Shown here in pieces: positions 36,505-46,395 of a stretch of 64,000 bases of DNA. The number at the start of each line of letters is the position of its first letter. The first letter of the stretch is position 1. The stretch comes from Photorhabdus noenieputensis (GTDB taxonomy: Bacteria; Pseudomonadota; Gammaproteobacteria; Enterobacterales; Enterobacteriaceae), in assembly GCF_018448935.1 (NCBI RefSeq), contig NZ_RCWC01000016.1, positions 1 to 64,000 of the forward strand, given 5' to 3'. Made by a program: the position numbers and the translations under genes. The notes below the pieces were generated by a model that was not told where the DNA came from, searched no databases, and worked only from the letters and a program-made list of their open reading frames with translations.

Positions 36505-38166
36505 TTGACTTTAGAAAATGAATCACCAGTAGCCATCGTCGGCGGCGGACCCGTTGGCTTAATGCTGGCTTTATTTCTGGATTTATACGGTATTCGTTCC
36601 GTTATTTTCAATTTGGACGAGGAAACTCGATGGCACCCTAAGGGTAATACCCATAATGCTCGCACGATGGAACATTATCGTCGTTTAGGAATATCTCAGT
36701 CTATTCGGGCATTAGGGTTGCCAAAAGAGTTTCCTTTGGATGTATCATATTTTACCCGGCTTAATGGATGGGAACTCGCCCGTATCAATATGCCGTCGGG
36801 AATGCAGAAAATATCCAGACTCAAACATGCTGTTTCAACCGATCCCGTTCCAGAGCCATTAATGCGGGTCAACCAAATGTATGTTGAAAAATTTTTACTA
36901 CAGCATGCCCGTAGTCGTCCAAATATCACTATGAGATATGGCTGGCGCGTTAAAGATTTTATCCAGTTTAAAGATCAAGTAAAACTTTATGCGGAGTGTA
37001 TTAAGGGAAAACATTCCGATGAGGTCTGGCACACCAGCTATATGATCGGTTGTGATGGTGGGCAAAGTTTTGTTCGTTCCAAGCTTGGTATCGCATATGA
37101 AGGAACAGTTGAAGCCAAAATAGGTTTTCTGACTGGCGGCATGATATCCAGTTATATCCGTATCCCTGAACTTCACCAAGGGATATTAAAAGACCAAAAG
37201 TCTTGGATGTACAATATTATTTCGCCCACGTTGAGAATGTTATTTATCAGCCTGGATGGCAAAGATGAATTTTTACTTATGACTCAGAGTGAACATGGAA
37301 AGTCTATCAATGAGTCGGAATTAATTCGTATAGCTCAGGCAGGAATAGGCTCAGATATTGAAGTATCCGTTCTGAGTAATTCGGTATGGAAAGGTGGCGT
37401 GGCACTTGTCGCTGAAAGATTTTCTGACGGCAAAATATATTTGGCGGGCGACTCCGCTCATCTATTTTCTCCTACCGGTGGTTTTGGCATGAATACTGGA
37501 ATCGACGACACAAGCAATTTAGCCTGGAAAATTGCTGCGTCTCTCAAGGGTTGGGCAGGTAATGCATTAATGGATTCTTATGAAAGCGAGCGCCGTCCAA
37601 TTGCATTGAGAAATACCGCTGCCGCACGTTTTTTAACTCAGCGGGTCTCATCGTTATCCATACCGACAAATCTAGAAGATGCAGATTTCGCAGGGAATTT
37701 GGCCCGTAAAAAAATGGGAATTGAGCTAAGTGCATTCCGCAATCAATTTTCTTCTATCGGTGTTGAACTTGGTGCCCGATATGACCACTCTCCTCATATT
37801 ATTAATAGCGCGCCAATACCGGATGATGACTTTATTCATTATCAGCCAAGTCATGTGCCAGGAGGCCGATTACCGCACCTGTGGCTCACACCCGCTCCAG
37901 GAACAAGAATATCGCTATTCGATATTTTAGGCACTGGATTTAGCTTACTTCGGGTAGGGGCCTATTTTCCAGCAGTATCCGAACTATTAGATCAGGCATA
38001 TCAACGTAAAATTCCGATCAAGATTATTGATCTTTCCGGTAGTGATGCCTGGCAATTGTATCAAGCAAGGCTCCTTTTGGTACGTCCTGACCAATATATT
38101 GCCTGGAAAGGCGATGAGGTGCCGCACAATATAGGTTCAATACTGGATAAGATTATAGGTAATTAA
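36505..38166 (+). CDS. Class A flavin aromatic monooxygenase (first)
   Basis: A 553-residue FAD/NAD(P)H hydroxylase of the PHBH/phenol-hydroxylase group: dinucleotide motif VAIVGGGPVGLMLALFL at the N-terminus, the DG motif in MIGCDGGQSFVRSKLG, and the GD motif in YLAGDSAHLFSPTGGFGMNTG. A C-terminal thioredoxin-like domain (about 430-553) is typical of longer members. Start is TTG 36505, seven bases after a strong AAGGAGG. It probably hydroxylates, or oxidatively decarboxylates, an aminophenolic intermediate. Confidence 0.88.
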   Translation: MTLENESPVAIVGGGPVGLMLALFLDLYGIRSVIFNLDEETRWHPKGNTHNARTMEHYRRLGISQSIRALGLPKEFPLDVSYFTRLNGWELARINMPSGMQKISRLKHAVSTDPVPEPLMRVNQMYVEKFLLQHARSRPNITMRYGWRVKDFIQFKDQVKLYAECIKGKHSDEVWHTSYMIGCDGGQSFVRSKLGIAYEGTVEAKIGFLTGGMISSYIRIPELHQGILKDQKSWMYNIISPTLRMLFISLDGKDEFLLMTQSEHGKSINESELIRIAQAGIGSDIEVSVLSNSVWKGGVALVAERFSDGKIYLAGDSAHLFSPTGGFGMNTGIDDTSNLAWKIAASLKGWAGNALMDSYESERRPIALRNTAAARFLTQRVSSLSIPTNLEDADFAGNLARKKMGIELSAFRNQFSSIGVELGARYDHSPHIINSAPIPDDDFIHYQPSHVPGGRLPHLWLTPAPGTRISLFDILGTGFSLLRVGAYFPAVSELLDQAYQRKIPIKIIDLSGSDAWQLYQARLLLVRPDQYIAWKGDEVPHNIGSILDKIIGN

Positions 38167-38223
38167 GAAATGATTTTCCGGGGATATGAGTATTAACATG
38201 AATTAAATACGGAACACAATATT

Positions 38224-39948
38224 ATGATTGAGACAGATGTTCTTATCGTAGGTAGCGGTCCTTCTGGCTCCGCAGCAGCTTTGTTTCTGAGTACTTATGG
38301 GATTAATACAATGGTCATCACCAAACATCGGTGGTTGGCTAATACACCTCGTGCGCATATAACAAATCAGAGAACAATAGAAATATTATCAGAGTTTGGT
38401 GTTGGTGATGAATTAATGGCGAGCTCGGTACTAAATGAGGTGATGGGCAATAGTATATTCTGCGAGACGCTAGCAGGAAACGAAATTGCGAGAATAAAAT
38501 CATGGGGAGCGCATCCAGAACGTTTGGGTGACTATAAAATAGCGAGCCCATTTAGTATCTGTGATATACCGCAAACTTATCTTGAGCCGATATTGATTGG
38601 CCGAGCTATTAAAAATGGAGCACATGTTAAATTTTCGTCAGAATATATACAGGCTACACAAGATAAACAGGGGATTACGGTAACGGCTTTTGATCGTTTA
38701 GAAAAACGGGAATATAAAATACGGGCTAAATATCTTATTGGCGCTGACGGTGCCAGAAGTAACGTTTGTTCCGATGCACAATTGCCTATGAAAGGCGAAT
38801 TGAATCTTGCTGGCTGTATAAATATTTTCTTTGACGCTGATCTATCTGCTTTAGTTTCTCATCGGCCCGGAGCGTTATTTCTCATTTTCAATAATGAGGC
38901 TATTTCTGGTGGCATTGGCTTGGGTGCATTAAGGATGGTGCGTCCGTGGAAAGAGTGGTTAGGGGTGTGGAATTACGACATCGCTAAACCACCGCCCATA
39001 ATTACAGAGAATGATGCGGTCAATATTCTTAAAAAGCTTATCGGTGATTATGATGTGGATATAGATATTAAGTCGATATCGACCTGGACGGTAAATAATA
39101 TGTATGCGGAAGAGTATTCTAATCAACGTATATTTTGTGTTGGCGATGCTGTTCATCGGCATCCACCAAATAATGGGTTGGGATCTAATACCTCTATTCA
39201 AGATTCTTATAATTTATGTTGGAAACTTGCCTATGTTCTTAAACACTATGCGGGACCGGAATTGTTAGAAACTTATAGTCAAGAGAGAGTTCCAGTAGGA
39301 AAAGCGGTTGTTGCCCGGGCAATGCAAAGTATAAGTGAAAGCCAAGAACTGAGTCTTTCATTGGGGCTGGATAAACCTACCATTTCTACCGCAGAATTTC
39401 TTTCCGCTGATGATGATATTGGTATAGCGAGAAGAAATAGATTTTATAAAGCATTAAGATTGAAGAATTATGAGCTTAATGGACACGGAGCTGAGCTAAA
39501 TCAGCGCTATAGATCGGCAGCTATTTTGAACGAAAAAATTTCTAACGAAGAAGAAAAAAGTGATGATCTATTTTTCATGTATCACTCTACATTTACACCT
39601 GGTGCACGAATTCCACATGTTTGGTTAAGCCAAAAGGGAAAAATTATATCCTCAATTAATTTAGTTGGTCATGGGAAATTTTCATTGTTCACCGGAATAG
39701 CGGGGAAGAAATGGATTTCAGCAGTAGAAAAATATAACCAAGAACATGCTGGCAAAATAAATGCATATATTATTGGTCCTGGCGAGGAAATTGACGATAT
39801 TTATGGTGATTTTTATGGTCGCTGTCATTTTGATGAAAACTCCTGTGTTCTTGTCAGACCTGATGGACATATCGCATGGTATTGCCGAGATAATAGAGAG
39901 CATGATAAGCGCCTGGCAGAAAATATGACTAAGTTACTTTTAAAATAA
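38224..39948 (+). CDS. Class A flavin aromatic monooxygenase (second)
   Basis: A 574-residue homologue of the preceding enzyme: VLIVGSGPSGSAAALFLS, LIGADGARSNVCSDAQ and CVGDAVHRHPPNNGLGSNTSIQD, followed by a thioredoxin-like C-terminal domain. The finger RHPPNNGLG resembles 2,4-dichlorophenol/resorcinol-type hydroxylases (HRHPPxNGLGxN). Two different aromatic hydroxylases in one cluster suggest two successive ring oxidations. It follows the first after 57 bp in the same direction. Confidence 0.88.
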   Translation: MIETDVLIVGSGPSGSAAALFLSTYGINTMVITKHRWLANTPRAHITNQRTIEILSEFGVGDELMASSVLNEVMGNSIFCETLAGNEIARIKSWGAHPERLGDYKIASPFSICDIPQTYLEPILIGRAIKNGAHVKFSSEYIQATQDKQGITVTAFDRLEKREYKIRAKYLIGADGARSNVCSDAQLPMKGELNLAGCINIFFDADLSALVSHRPGALFLIFNNEAISGGIGLGALRMVRPWKEWLGVWNYDIAKPPPIITENDAVNILKKLIGDYDVDIDIKSISTWTVNNMYAEEYSNQRIFCVGDAVHRHPPNNGLGSNTSIQDSYNLCWKLAYVLKHYAGPELLETYSQERVPVGKAVVARAMQSISESQELSLSLGLDKPTISTAEFLSADDDIGIARRNRFYKALRLKNYELNGHGAELNQRYRSAAILNEKISNEEEKSDDLFFMYHSTFTPGARIPHVWLSQKGKIISSINLVGHGKFSLFTGIAGKKWISAVEKYNQEHAGKINAYIIGPGEEIDDIYGDFYGRCHFDENSCVLVRPDGHIAWYCRDNREHDKRLAENMTKLLLK

Positions 39949-40020
39949 AGTGTTTTTAACGTTATTTCAAAATAGTAAAAAATAAAAATTTTGGCATAAG
40001 AGATGATATCAGAGGTAATT

Positions 40021-40473
40021 ATGGTGAAAAAGAGTTATTTCTCCTCTGGAGACTTTAATAAAGTTCCCGGTGAATTAATTGAAGATAAACCAACGCAATT
40101 AATTCATGAAAATGTATTGAATTCTGACGTTAGCCAAGATTTGAATTTCTCAAATGAAAGACGTCATAAAGTAGCTATGGTTAATTTACCCAGTAAAGTT
40201 TTGAGTATGACATTAGGAGGATTACAACCTGGAGAATCCACTCGTAAACACCGACATAGCTATGAAACGATAATCTATATCGTGAATGGCGAAGGATATT
40301 CATCAATTGGCGAGCAACATGTTTCATGGAAAGCCGGTGACGCGATATATGTGCCTGTGTGGGCATGGCATCAACATACAAATAGCAGTGTCACTGATGA
40401 GGCTCTTTATATTGCATGTGAGAATGCCCCCATGTTGCAAAACTGGGGCCTTGCCGTTCGTGAAGAACTTTGA
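40021..40473 (+). CDS. Small cupin protein, probable metal dioxygenase
   Basis: A 150-residue single cupin. Motif 1 is G-x5-HRH-x3-E-x6-G (ESTRKHRHSYETIIYIVNG) and motif 2 ends GDAIYVPVWAWHQHTN, so two His plus Glu plus His are available for one metal. Small cupins of this kind act as dioxygenases or isomerases on catechol- or aminophenol-type compounds, or as quercetinase-like enzymes. The start at 40021 is chosen for the AGAGG eight bases ahead. Context suggests action on the hydroxylated aminobenzoate, for example ring cleavage. Confidence 0.8.
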   Translation: MVKKSYFSSGDFNKVPGELIEDKPTQLIHENVLNSDVSQDLNFSNERRHKVAMVNLPSKVLSMTLGGLQPGESTRKHRHSYETIIYIVNGEGYSSIGEQHVSWKAGDAIYVPVWAWHQHTNSSVTDEALYIACENAPMLQNWGLAVREEL

Positions 40474-40541
40474 ATTTAGCAGGATATACATCAATTAAAA
40501 GCCTATCCCAGTAGGCATTTTCTAAGAGGAATGAAGCAATC

Positions 40542-41288
40542 ATGTTTAGACTATCGGGGAAATATACATTAATTACCGGAGGAACAACCGGTATTGGTTT
40601 CGAAACGGCAAAAAAATTTCATGCCGAAGGAGCTCATGTTGCAATTACTGGAAACAATCCAGAGACATTAGATTTTGCCCAGAGATTCTTTGGCAAGGAT
40701 GTTTGGGTTATACCCAGTGACGCAGGGTCTTTGGCATCACAAGTCATCTTAAGGGATACAATTAAAGAGCGTTGGCCGCAGATTGATGCTCTGTTCCTAA
40801 ATGCCGGAATTGTGACGAGCCATAAATTAGAAGAAGAAAGTGAAGAAGGTTTTGATCGCCTGATGTCGATTAATTTAAAAGGGCCGTTTTTCCTCTTACA
40901 ATCTCTGCTCCCTCTTCTCGCGAGACCATCTTCCGTCATTTTATCCGGCTCAGTGAGTGGTCATATTGGTAAAAGTGGCACAAGTGCGACTTATTCAGCA
41001 AGCAAGGGAGCTTTATTAGCGATGGGACGTGCTTTGGCTGCGGAATTTGTCGATCGTCAGATTCGGGTTAATAGTATTAGCCCCGGCCCAATCATGACTC
41101 CGGCATTCGACAAACTAGGGATAAATAATACTCAACGTGTATATCAGGAAGTGAGCGCGATGATTCCAACTGGGCATCTAGGAACCCCGGCTGATGTCGC
41201 AGATGTAGCCGTTTTCCTCGCGTCAGATGAATCTAAGTTTTTGTTGGGAACTGATATTATTATCGATGGCGGTATGGTTAATATTTAA
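40542..41288 (+). CDS. Short-chain dehydrogenase/reductase
   Basis: A 248-residue classical SDR: TGGTTGIGFETAKKF (cofactor loop), LFLNAGIV, catalytic Ser in ILSGSVSG, and YSASKG with the Tyr-x3-Lys pair, ending in the IDGG-type tail. Cofactor preference is not obvious. It is the last gene of the cluster on this strand; a terminator-like hairpin follows. It probably reduces or oxidises a carbonyl/alcohol or a quinoid in the pathway. Confidence 0.9.
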   Translation: MFRLSGKYTLITGGTTGIGFETAKKFHAEGAHVAITGNNPETLDFAQRFFGKDVWVIPSDAGSLASQVILRDTIKERWPQIDALFLNAGIVTSHKLEEESEEGFDRLMSINLKGPFFLLQSLLPLLARPSSVILSGSVSGHIGKSGTSATYSASKGALLAMGRALAAEFVDRQIRVNSISPGPIMTPAFDKLGINNTQRVYQEVSAMIPTGHLGTPADVADVAVFLASDESKFLLGTDIIIDGGMVNI

Positions 41289-41370
41289 ATAAAAGCAGAT
41301 TTTACGAATAACTGTATCGTTGGTTTGTGCAATACACGGATAAAATTTTTCAAGATTACTTAGCAAATGA

Positions 41371-41422
41371 GCGGCACCTCAAATATTGGGAACTAAATCT
41401 CACAGTTGGGGTACCGTTTTTT
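41371..41422. terminator. Terminator between the cluster and yjjV
   Basis: Imperfect stem CGGCACCTCAA / TTGGGGTACCG with a T7 run on the plus strand. It lies between convergent genes and would end cluster transcription. Confidence 0.5.
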
Positions 41423-41433
41423 TAATCTCTCAA

Positions 41434-42225
41434 TCATATAACCAATCCAAATAGTTCAACACTGTTATGATAAAGCTGGTTAGCAATTTCATCAGGAGAT
41501 TCGTGACGAATCTCACATAACGAAGCAAAAACTTCGGCAACTCTTTCCGGTCGGTTAGGTTCTCCCTGAAAGCCGAAAAGTGGCATATCCGGGGCATCGG
41601 TTTCCAACACAAGAGACGTTAACGGGAGTTCAGCCATTACGCGACGTGTTTTCTGTGCTCTTTCATAAGTAATGGTCCCCCCTACCCCAATGTAATATCC
41701 CAAACGGATAAAAGCCTCCGCCTGCGATAAACTACCCGCAAATCCGTGTACTACTCCGGTACGGCAAAGGTTGATTCTCCTTAAGATCGCTGCCAGTTGA
41801 TCATGGCTTTTGCGGGAATGGAGGATAACCGGTAATTCATACTGTTTTGCTAACCGTAATTGAGCAGATAACAACGCTTTCTGCTTTTCAAACTGCGGTT
41901 CAGTCATATAGAGATCAAGCCCTATCTCCCCAACCGCCACCAGCTTTTCATGTTTCTGTTTCAGAAATTGTTCCAGATCCGCAAGATGCGCCTCCTGATG
42001 TTGTTCGATATAAAGAGGATGCAAACCCAATGCGGCATAAATCGCTGGATAAGAATGAGCCAGCTCAGATACCCGTTGCAAATTTGCCCTACTGATAGCA
42101 GGGACAATAATTTTATCCACACCAACCTGTGCTGCCCGTTGCAAGCTCTGCTGTTCATCACTACAAAACGGAGGGAAATCAAAATGGCAGTGGGTATCAA
42201 TAAACATCAAACTATCCGTTATCAA
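41434..42225 (-). CDS. yjjV: TatD-family metal-dependent hydrolase YjjV
   Basis: A 263-residue TatD-type DNase/hydrolase: FIDTHCHFDFPPF (first metal His pair), VGEIGLDLY (Glu), LHSRKSHDQL (His), VVHGFAGS (His) and LETDAPDMPL (Asp). Close in sequence and position to E. coli YjjV, partner of yjjU. It overlaps the end of yjjU by 14 bp if started at 42225; a start at 42207 without overlap is possible. The 14-kb gene insertion ends at its 3' side. Confidence 0.92.
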   Translation of the reverse strand: MITDSLMFIDTHCHFDFPPFCSDEQQSLQRAAQVGVDKIIVPAISRANLQRVSELAHSYPAIYAALGLHPLYIEQHQEAHLADLEQFLKQKHEKLVAVGEIGLDLYMTEPQFEKQKALLSAQLRLAKQYELPVILHSRKSHDQLAAILRRINLCRTGVVHGFAGSLSQAEAFIRLGYYIGVGGTITYERAQKTRRVMAELPLTSLVLETDAPDMPLFGFQGEPNRPERVAEVFASLCEIRHESPDEIANQLYHNSVELFGLVI

Positions 42226-43276
42226 TCTGTTCTGACAATGCAGCTAAGTCAGTCGGCAACGTAACCAACGTGCTATTTTCTTCATTCTGGCACAAGGTGC
42301 TACCGCTTAAATGATCGTTGTTATCCTTAGCAAAACTAAATTTATTACCAATAAATAAGTGACCAACTGTTTCCAGGAAATAGCGCCCACAACGACGCCC
42401 AAGGTGATAATCCCGATTCAACGCCGGCAAACGGCTACCTAATGCACTGCTAGTTAAGGGCGCAGGCGGATAGATCTCAAAAATCTGTACATCATCAGGT
42501 GGATTTTCAATAAATTTCTGGATGCGGTAGTAGCTTTTCGCATGTTGTTGTAGCATCCGTACCATCTTTTGCAGACCACTATCTCCCAACCAACGTTCCA
42601 TTCGTTGTACCCAATCAGGCGTGTAATAGAGCTGTGAAGGGACTGTGCGGATCACTACGATAGTATCAGCACCACGCCGATACGCCTCTTCTACCGGAAT
42701 AGCGTCACTGATGCCACCATCATAATAAACAACATCATTGATCGTCACACCATTGCGATAAAACCCAGGAATGGCGCTTGATGCCTTAATCACTTCCAGC
42801 CAGTTGTGCTCATCAGGCTGAAAATAGGTAGGTTCAAAATTATCTGAACGACATGCACACGTATAAAATTCACATCCAGCCGCAAATTTACGTAAAGCTG
42901 CCGGGATATCCAGTGGCAGGTCCTGAAAAGCGGTCTGCACAAACCAATCTAAATCAACTAAATGACCTCCACGTACAAAACGTAAAGGGTTAAAGAAAGC
43001 TGGATTAGTTGTATAGCGACTAATAGCACGCCGGGCATATCCACGCTGCCCACAAATATAAGCTGAAAGGTTCTGAGCGCCTGCCGAAGTGCCAAGCAGT
43101 AGATCAAACGGGTTGAATCCGACACGCATAAATTCATCCAACACACCTGCGGTAAAAATGCCGCGTTGCCCTCCACCTTCACAAACAAGCGCAACCTTTC
43201 CAGATTTAATAGACGACTTATATTTATAGGATAACAGATCAATATTTCCCAACGTTATCGGTATACGTTTCCCCAC
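42212..43276 (-). CDS. yjjU: Patatin-like phospholipase family protein YjjU
   Basis: A 354-residue patatin domain: oxyanion loop CEGGGQRGIFTAGVL, nucleophile GTSAG (LLLGTSAGAQNL), and the dyad Asp in YYDGGISDAIP. YjjU-type proteins are cytosolic lipases of uncertain substrate. Upstream of and overlapping yjjV on the minus strand, as in E. coli. Confidence 0.92.
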   Translation of the reverse strand: MGKRIPITLGNIDLLSYKYKSSIKSGKVALVCEGGGQRGIFTAGVLDEFMRVGFNPFDLLLGTSAGAQNLSAYICGQRGYARRAISRYTTNPAFFNPLRFVRGGHLVDLDWFVQTAFQDLPLDIPAALRKFAAGCEFYTCACRSDNFEPTYFQPDEHNWLEVIKASSAIPGFYRNGVTINDVVYYDGGISDAIPVEEAYRRGADTIVVIRTVPSQLYYTPDWVQRMERWLGDSGLQKMVRMLQQHAKSYYRIQKFIENPPDDVQIFEIYPPAPLTSSALGSRLPALNRDYHLGRRCGRYFLETVGHLFIGNKFSFAKDNNDHLSGSTLCQNEENSTLVTLPTDLAALSEQIDNG

Positions 43277-43403
43277 ACAGCCCCCAAGAAAATAAATGAC
43301 GGATAGAGAGCATAACTTGGAAAGTTATTATCCGTCATCATATTATGGTGCTACGTGGTCAATATTTTAGTAAAAGTACCCCTGGTGAGGGCGCATATCT
43401 GGT

Positions 43404-43453
43404 TAGTACTATCCGGTCAGTGCTATCCGGTTTAGTACTATTCGGTTTAGTAC
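43404..43453. repeat. Three imperfect tandem copies of a 15-bp unit
   Basis: TTAGTACTATCCGGT recurs three times with small changes (ending in an ATTCGGT copy and TTAGTAC) in the gap between the osmY-like gene and yjjU. Function unknown; it may be a degenerate operator array or slippage repeat. Confidence 0.6.
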
Positions 43454-43502
43454 AACGTAAAATTATCTGAATGGAAAACAACCATTCGATTAACAAAATA
43501 TA

Positions 43503-43880
43503 TTATTTTTTTATAGTCAGACCGTTTTGAATCGACTTGACCCCTTTCACTTTAGCGATAATCTCTATAATTTCTCTGGATTGTTTCTCGCTTTTCACAA
43601 AACCAGAAATATAAACGATTCTCCCCTCTGTTTTTACCGAAATATCACTACTGTTGATCCCTTTTGCTGCCAACAACTCACTTTTAATCTTTGCTGTGGT
43701 AGCACTATCACCCATATAACCATCGATGCTTTTCATTGAATCATCGATTTTCTGACCAGCACTGTCGAGTGCTTGTGTCGCTTTATTTTTAAAAGACTCC
43801 TCCGCCAGTACACTATTGCTAACTAGAGTGGTACCCAAGGCAATAGCCACTAACAAGTGAGCCAATTTAACATTCTTCAT
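43503..43880 (-). CDS. OsmY-like periplasmic BON-domain protein
   Basis: A 125-residue protein with a signal peptide (cleavage after SNSVLA, about residue 26) and one BON domain (about 55-125: DSATTAKIKSELLAAKGINSSDISV...GRIVYISGFVKS). E. coli OsmY has two BON domains and about 200 residues; this is a one-domain version at the same place in the genome, next to prfC and yjjU. BON proteins bind envelope phospholipid or stabilise the periplasm under stress. Confidence 0.85.
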   Translation of the reverse strand: MKNVKLAHLLVAIALGTTLVSNSVLAEESFKNKATQALDSAGQKIDDSMKSIDGYMGDSATTAKIKSELLAAKGINSSDISVKTEGRIVYISGFVKSEKQSREIIEIIAKVKGVKSIQNGLTIKK

Positions 43881-44172
43881 TCTATACCTTCCTTAATTGT
43901 CGGTTAGATTTCTGAATCTATAAAGCCATTCAAGCTGTCTTTACACATCTCTTTACACAACATAACCTAAGTAAGCTAAACAGAATCACAATCCTCATTA
44001 GCATTAAAAAATAGGTTATTACTTCCAATAAAATCGGAAAATAAAAACGTCAATCCAGTAAAGACCGGGGAAATAATAACAGGAAAATAAAGCAAAGCGC
44101 TATAAAAGTAAGACGGATCTTGCCGACTAAATTATAAATTATTCTTGTGTTACATATATTTTTGTAAAGAAA
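43881..44172. promoter_or_regulatory. Upstream region of the osmY-like gene
   Basis: About 290 bp without a gene, containing AT-rich stretches. The osmY-like start has AAGGAAG a few bases ahead. No specific operator is recognised; a stationary-phase or osmotic promoter would be expected by analogy. Confidence 0.35.
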
Positions 44173-44195
44173 AAGGCTAACTCATTGTTAGCCTT
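44173..44195 (-). terminator. Terminator of prfC
   Basis: AAGGCTAAC / GTTAGCCTT, nine perfect pairs with a 5-nt loop, followed on the minus strand by TTTTTCTTT. It lies just past the prfC stop at 44203. Confidence 0.85.
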
Positions 44196-44202
44196 AAAAA
44201 TA

Positions 44203-45792
44203 TTAATGTTCCCGCGTCTTGCGGAAATTGACGTCAGGATAACGTTCACCCGTCAAATTTAGGTTAACCATCGTTGGGGCAATATAGGTCAGGTTGTCAC
44301 CACCATCGAGCGCCAGATTTTGCTCATTCTTACGCTTAAACTCTTCCAGCTTCTTAGCGTCATGACACTCAACCCAACGTGCCGTTGAGACGTTTACCTG
44401 TTCATATAAAGCTTCAACGTTGTATTCGCTTTTTAAACGGGCAACAACCACATCAAACTGGAGAATACCAACAGCTCCCACAATCAAATCGTTATTTGTC
44501 AGTGGACGGAATACCTGTACAGCACCTTCCTCAGATAATTGAACCAATCCTTTCAGCAGTTGTTTCTGTTTCAGAGGATCACGCAAACGAATACGACGGA
44601 ACAATTCCGGAGCAAAGTTAGGAATACCGGTAAATTTCAGATCTTCCCCTTGAGTAAAGGTATCACCAATCTGAATTGTCCCGTGGTTATGCAGACCGAT
44701 AATATCTCCCGGATAGGCATGATCCACATGAGAGCGATCACCCGCCATAAATGTCAGCGCATCAGAAATCACCACATCTTTCTTAATTCTTACTTGATGC
44801 AGTTTCATGCCTTTTTCATATTTACCTGACACGACACGCAAGAAAGCCACGCGGTCACGGTGTTTAGGGTCCATATTGGCCTGGATCTTAAAGATAAATC
44901 CGGTAAATTTATCTTCCTGAGCGGAGACTGCGCGAACATCTGTCTGACGCGGCATCGGCGCAGGTGCCCATTTCACTAAACCATCCAGCATGTGATTAAC
45001 GCCGAAGTTACCCAGCGCAGTACCGAAAAATACTGGTGTCAGTTCACCTTGCAAAAATGCCTCATGATCAAATTCATGGGAAGCACCCTGCACCAATTCC
45101 AGTTCCTGACGCAATTGTTCAGCCAAATCTTCACCAATCGCGGCATCCAGTTCAGGATTATTCAGCCCCTTAATTGCGCGGACTTCCTGAATCGTGTGGC
45201 CCTTTCCGGTTTGATACAGGTAAGTTTCATCAAGATAAAGGTGATAAACCCCTTTAAAAGACTTACCACACCCAATCGGCCAGGTAATCGGAGAACAAGC
45301 GATATTCAACTCATTTTCCACTTCATCCATCAGTTCCATTGGATCACGGATATCGCGGTCAAGCTTGTTCATGAATGTTAAAATCGGGGTATCGCGCAGA
45401 CGGGTCACTTCCATCAATTTACGTGTCCGATCCTCAACCCCTTTAGCGGCATCAATGACCATCAAGCAACAGTCAACCGCTGTCAATGTACGATAAGTAT
45501 CTTCGGAGAAATCTTCATGCCCTGGCGTATCCAACAGGTTAACCAGACAATCTTGATAAGGAAACTGCATCACAGAAGTGGTAATGGAAATACCACGCTG
45601 TTTCTCCATTTCCATCCAGTCAGATTTCGCGTGCTGGTTTGAGCCACGACCTTTCACCGTGCCAGCTTTCTGAATCGCCTGTCCAAACAGCAACACTTTT
45701 TCAGTAATCGTTGTTTTCCCTGCGTCAGGGTGAGAAATGATAGCAAAAGTTCGCCGTTTAGCGACTTCCTGCTGAAAAGGGGAATTTGACAT
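44203..45792 (-). CDS. prfC: Peptide chain release factor 3
   Basis: A 529-residue translational GTPase that recycles RF1/RF2. G1 is [10 protein letters not shown]2 region [10 protein letters not shown]3 DTPGHEDF, G4 NKLD. Full length and highly similar to E. coli RF3. Start taken at 45792 ([10 protein letters not shown]); the upstream in-frame codon adds three residues only. Confidence 0.97.
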   Translation of the reverse strand: MSNSPFQQEVAKRRTFAIISHPDAGKTTITEKVLLFGQAIQKAGTVKGRGSNQHAKSDWMEMEKQRGISITTSVMQFPYQDCLVNLLDTPGHEDFSEDTYRTLTAVDCCLMVIDAAKGVEDRTRKLMEVTRLRDTPILTFMNKLDRDIRDPMELMDEVENELNIACSPITWPIGCGKSFKGVYHLYLDETYLYQTGKGHTIQEVRAIKGLNNPELDAAIGEDLAEQLRQELELVQGASHEFDHEAFLQGELTPVFFGTALGNFGVNHMLDGLVKWAPAPMPRQTDVRAVSAQEDKFTGFIFKIQANMDPKHRDRVAFLRVVSGKYEKGMKLHQVRIKKDVVISDALTFMAGDRSHVDHAYPGDIIGLHNHGTIQIGDTFTQGEDLKFTGIPNFAPELFRRIRLRDPLKQKQLLKGLVQLSEEGAVQVFRPLTNNDLIVGAVGILQFDVVVARLKSEYNVEALYEQVNVSTARWVECHDAKKLEEFKRKNEQNLALDGGDNLTYIAPTMVNLNLTGERYPDVNFRKTREH

Positions 45793-45948
45793 CAATAACA
45801 ATCTTCTGCTTTATATACGGGCTTGTATTCAACATCAGACGCTTCCCCGCAAGGAAAACAGTTGCCAAACCCGTGGGTGAATGAAAAATTGACGCTCATT
45901 TTCGCTGAAATTGGTGTTATAAACAATCAATCAATTTTATAGCACTTA

Positions 45949-46395
45949 TTAGACAAACAGCGGCAACGCCATGATGATGGCATCTTCTTTACCTGTCGCA
46001 GTAGGATAGTAACGCTTACGAACAGAGACTTGGTTAAACCCTGATTGTTCATATAACCTAATAGCGGAATGATTCGATTGTCTAACTTCAAGCCATAAGG
46101 TATTCGCCCCTTTACCCGGCAGAATTGATATTAAATACGCTAATAATGCTTTACCATAACCCTTACCTTGGTAGTCAGGGTGAATAGCAATATTAAATAA
46201 GGTTGCTTCATCTAATACCATTTGGGTTATCGCAAAGCCAATAAGTTGTTCATTAATCACTATTTTATAATTCAAATACCGCTCACCCTGATTACTGAAA
46301 AATGTTTTCTCACTCCACGGAAACGCATGACTGGCTTTCTCAACCAGAAAAGCGGACGGGAGATCAGCGGGAGTTAATAGAGAAATGTTGTTCAT
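45949..46395 (-). CDS. rimI: Ribosomal protein S18-alanine N-acetyltransferase
   Basis: A 148-residue GNAT enzyme with the acetyl-CoA loop HPDYQGKGYGKALL and the C-terminal LEVRQSNHSAIRLYEQSGF. Start at 46395 (MNNISLLTPADL) matches the family length; the frame runs open further upstream. It overlaps holD by 32 bp, as in E. coli. It acetylates the N-terminal Ala of S18. Confidence 0.95.
   Translation of the reverse strand: MNNISLLTPADLPSAFLVEKASHAFPWSEKTFFSNQGERYLNYKIVINEQLIGFAITQMVLDEATLFNIAIHPDYQGKGYGKALLAYLISILPGKGANTLWLEVRQSNHSAIRLYEQSGFNQVSVRKRYYPTATGKEDAIIMALPLFV

Noticed and set aside
43404-43453. CRISPR-like array
   Set aside because: Units are only about 15 bp, imperfect and without spacers of constant length; no cas genes in the window.
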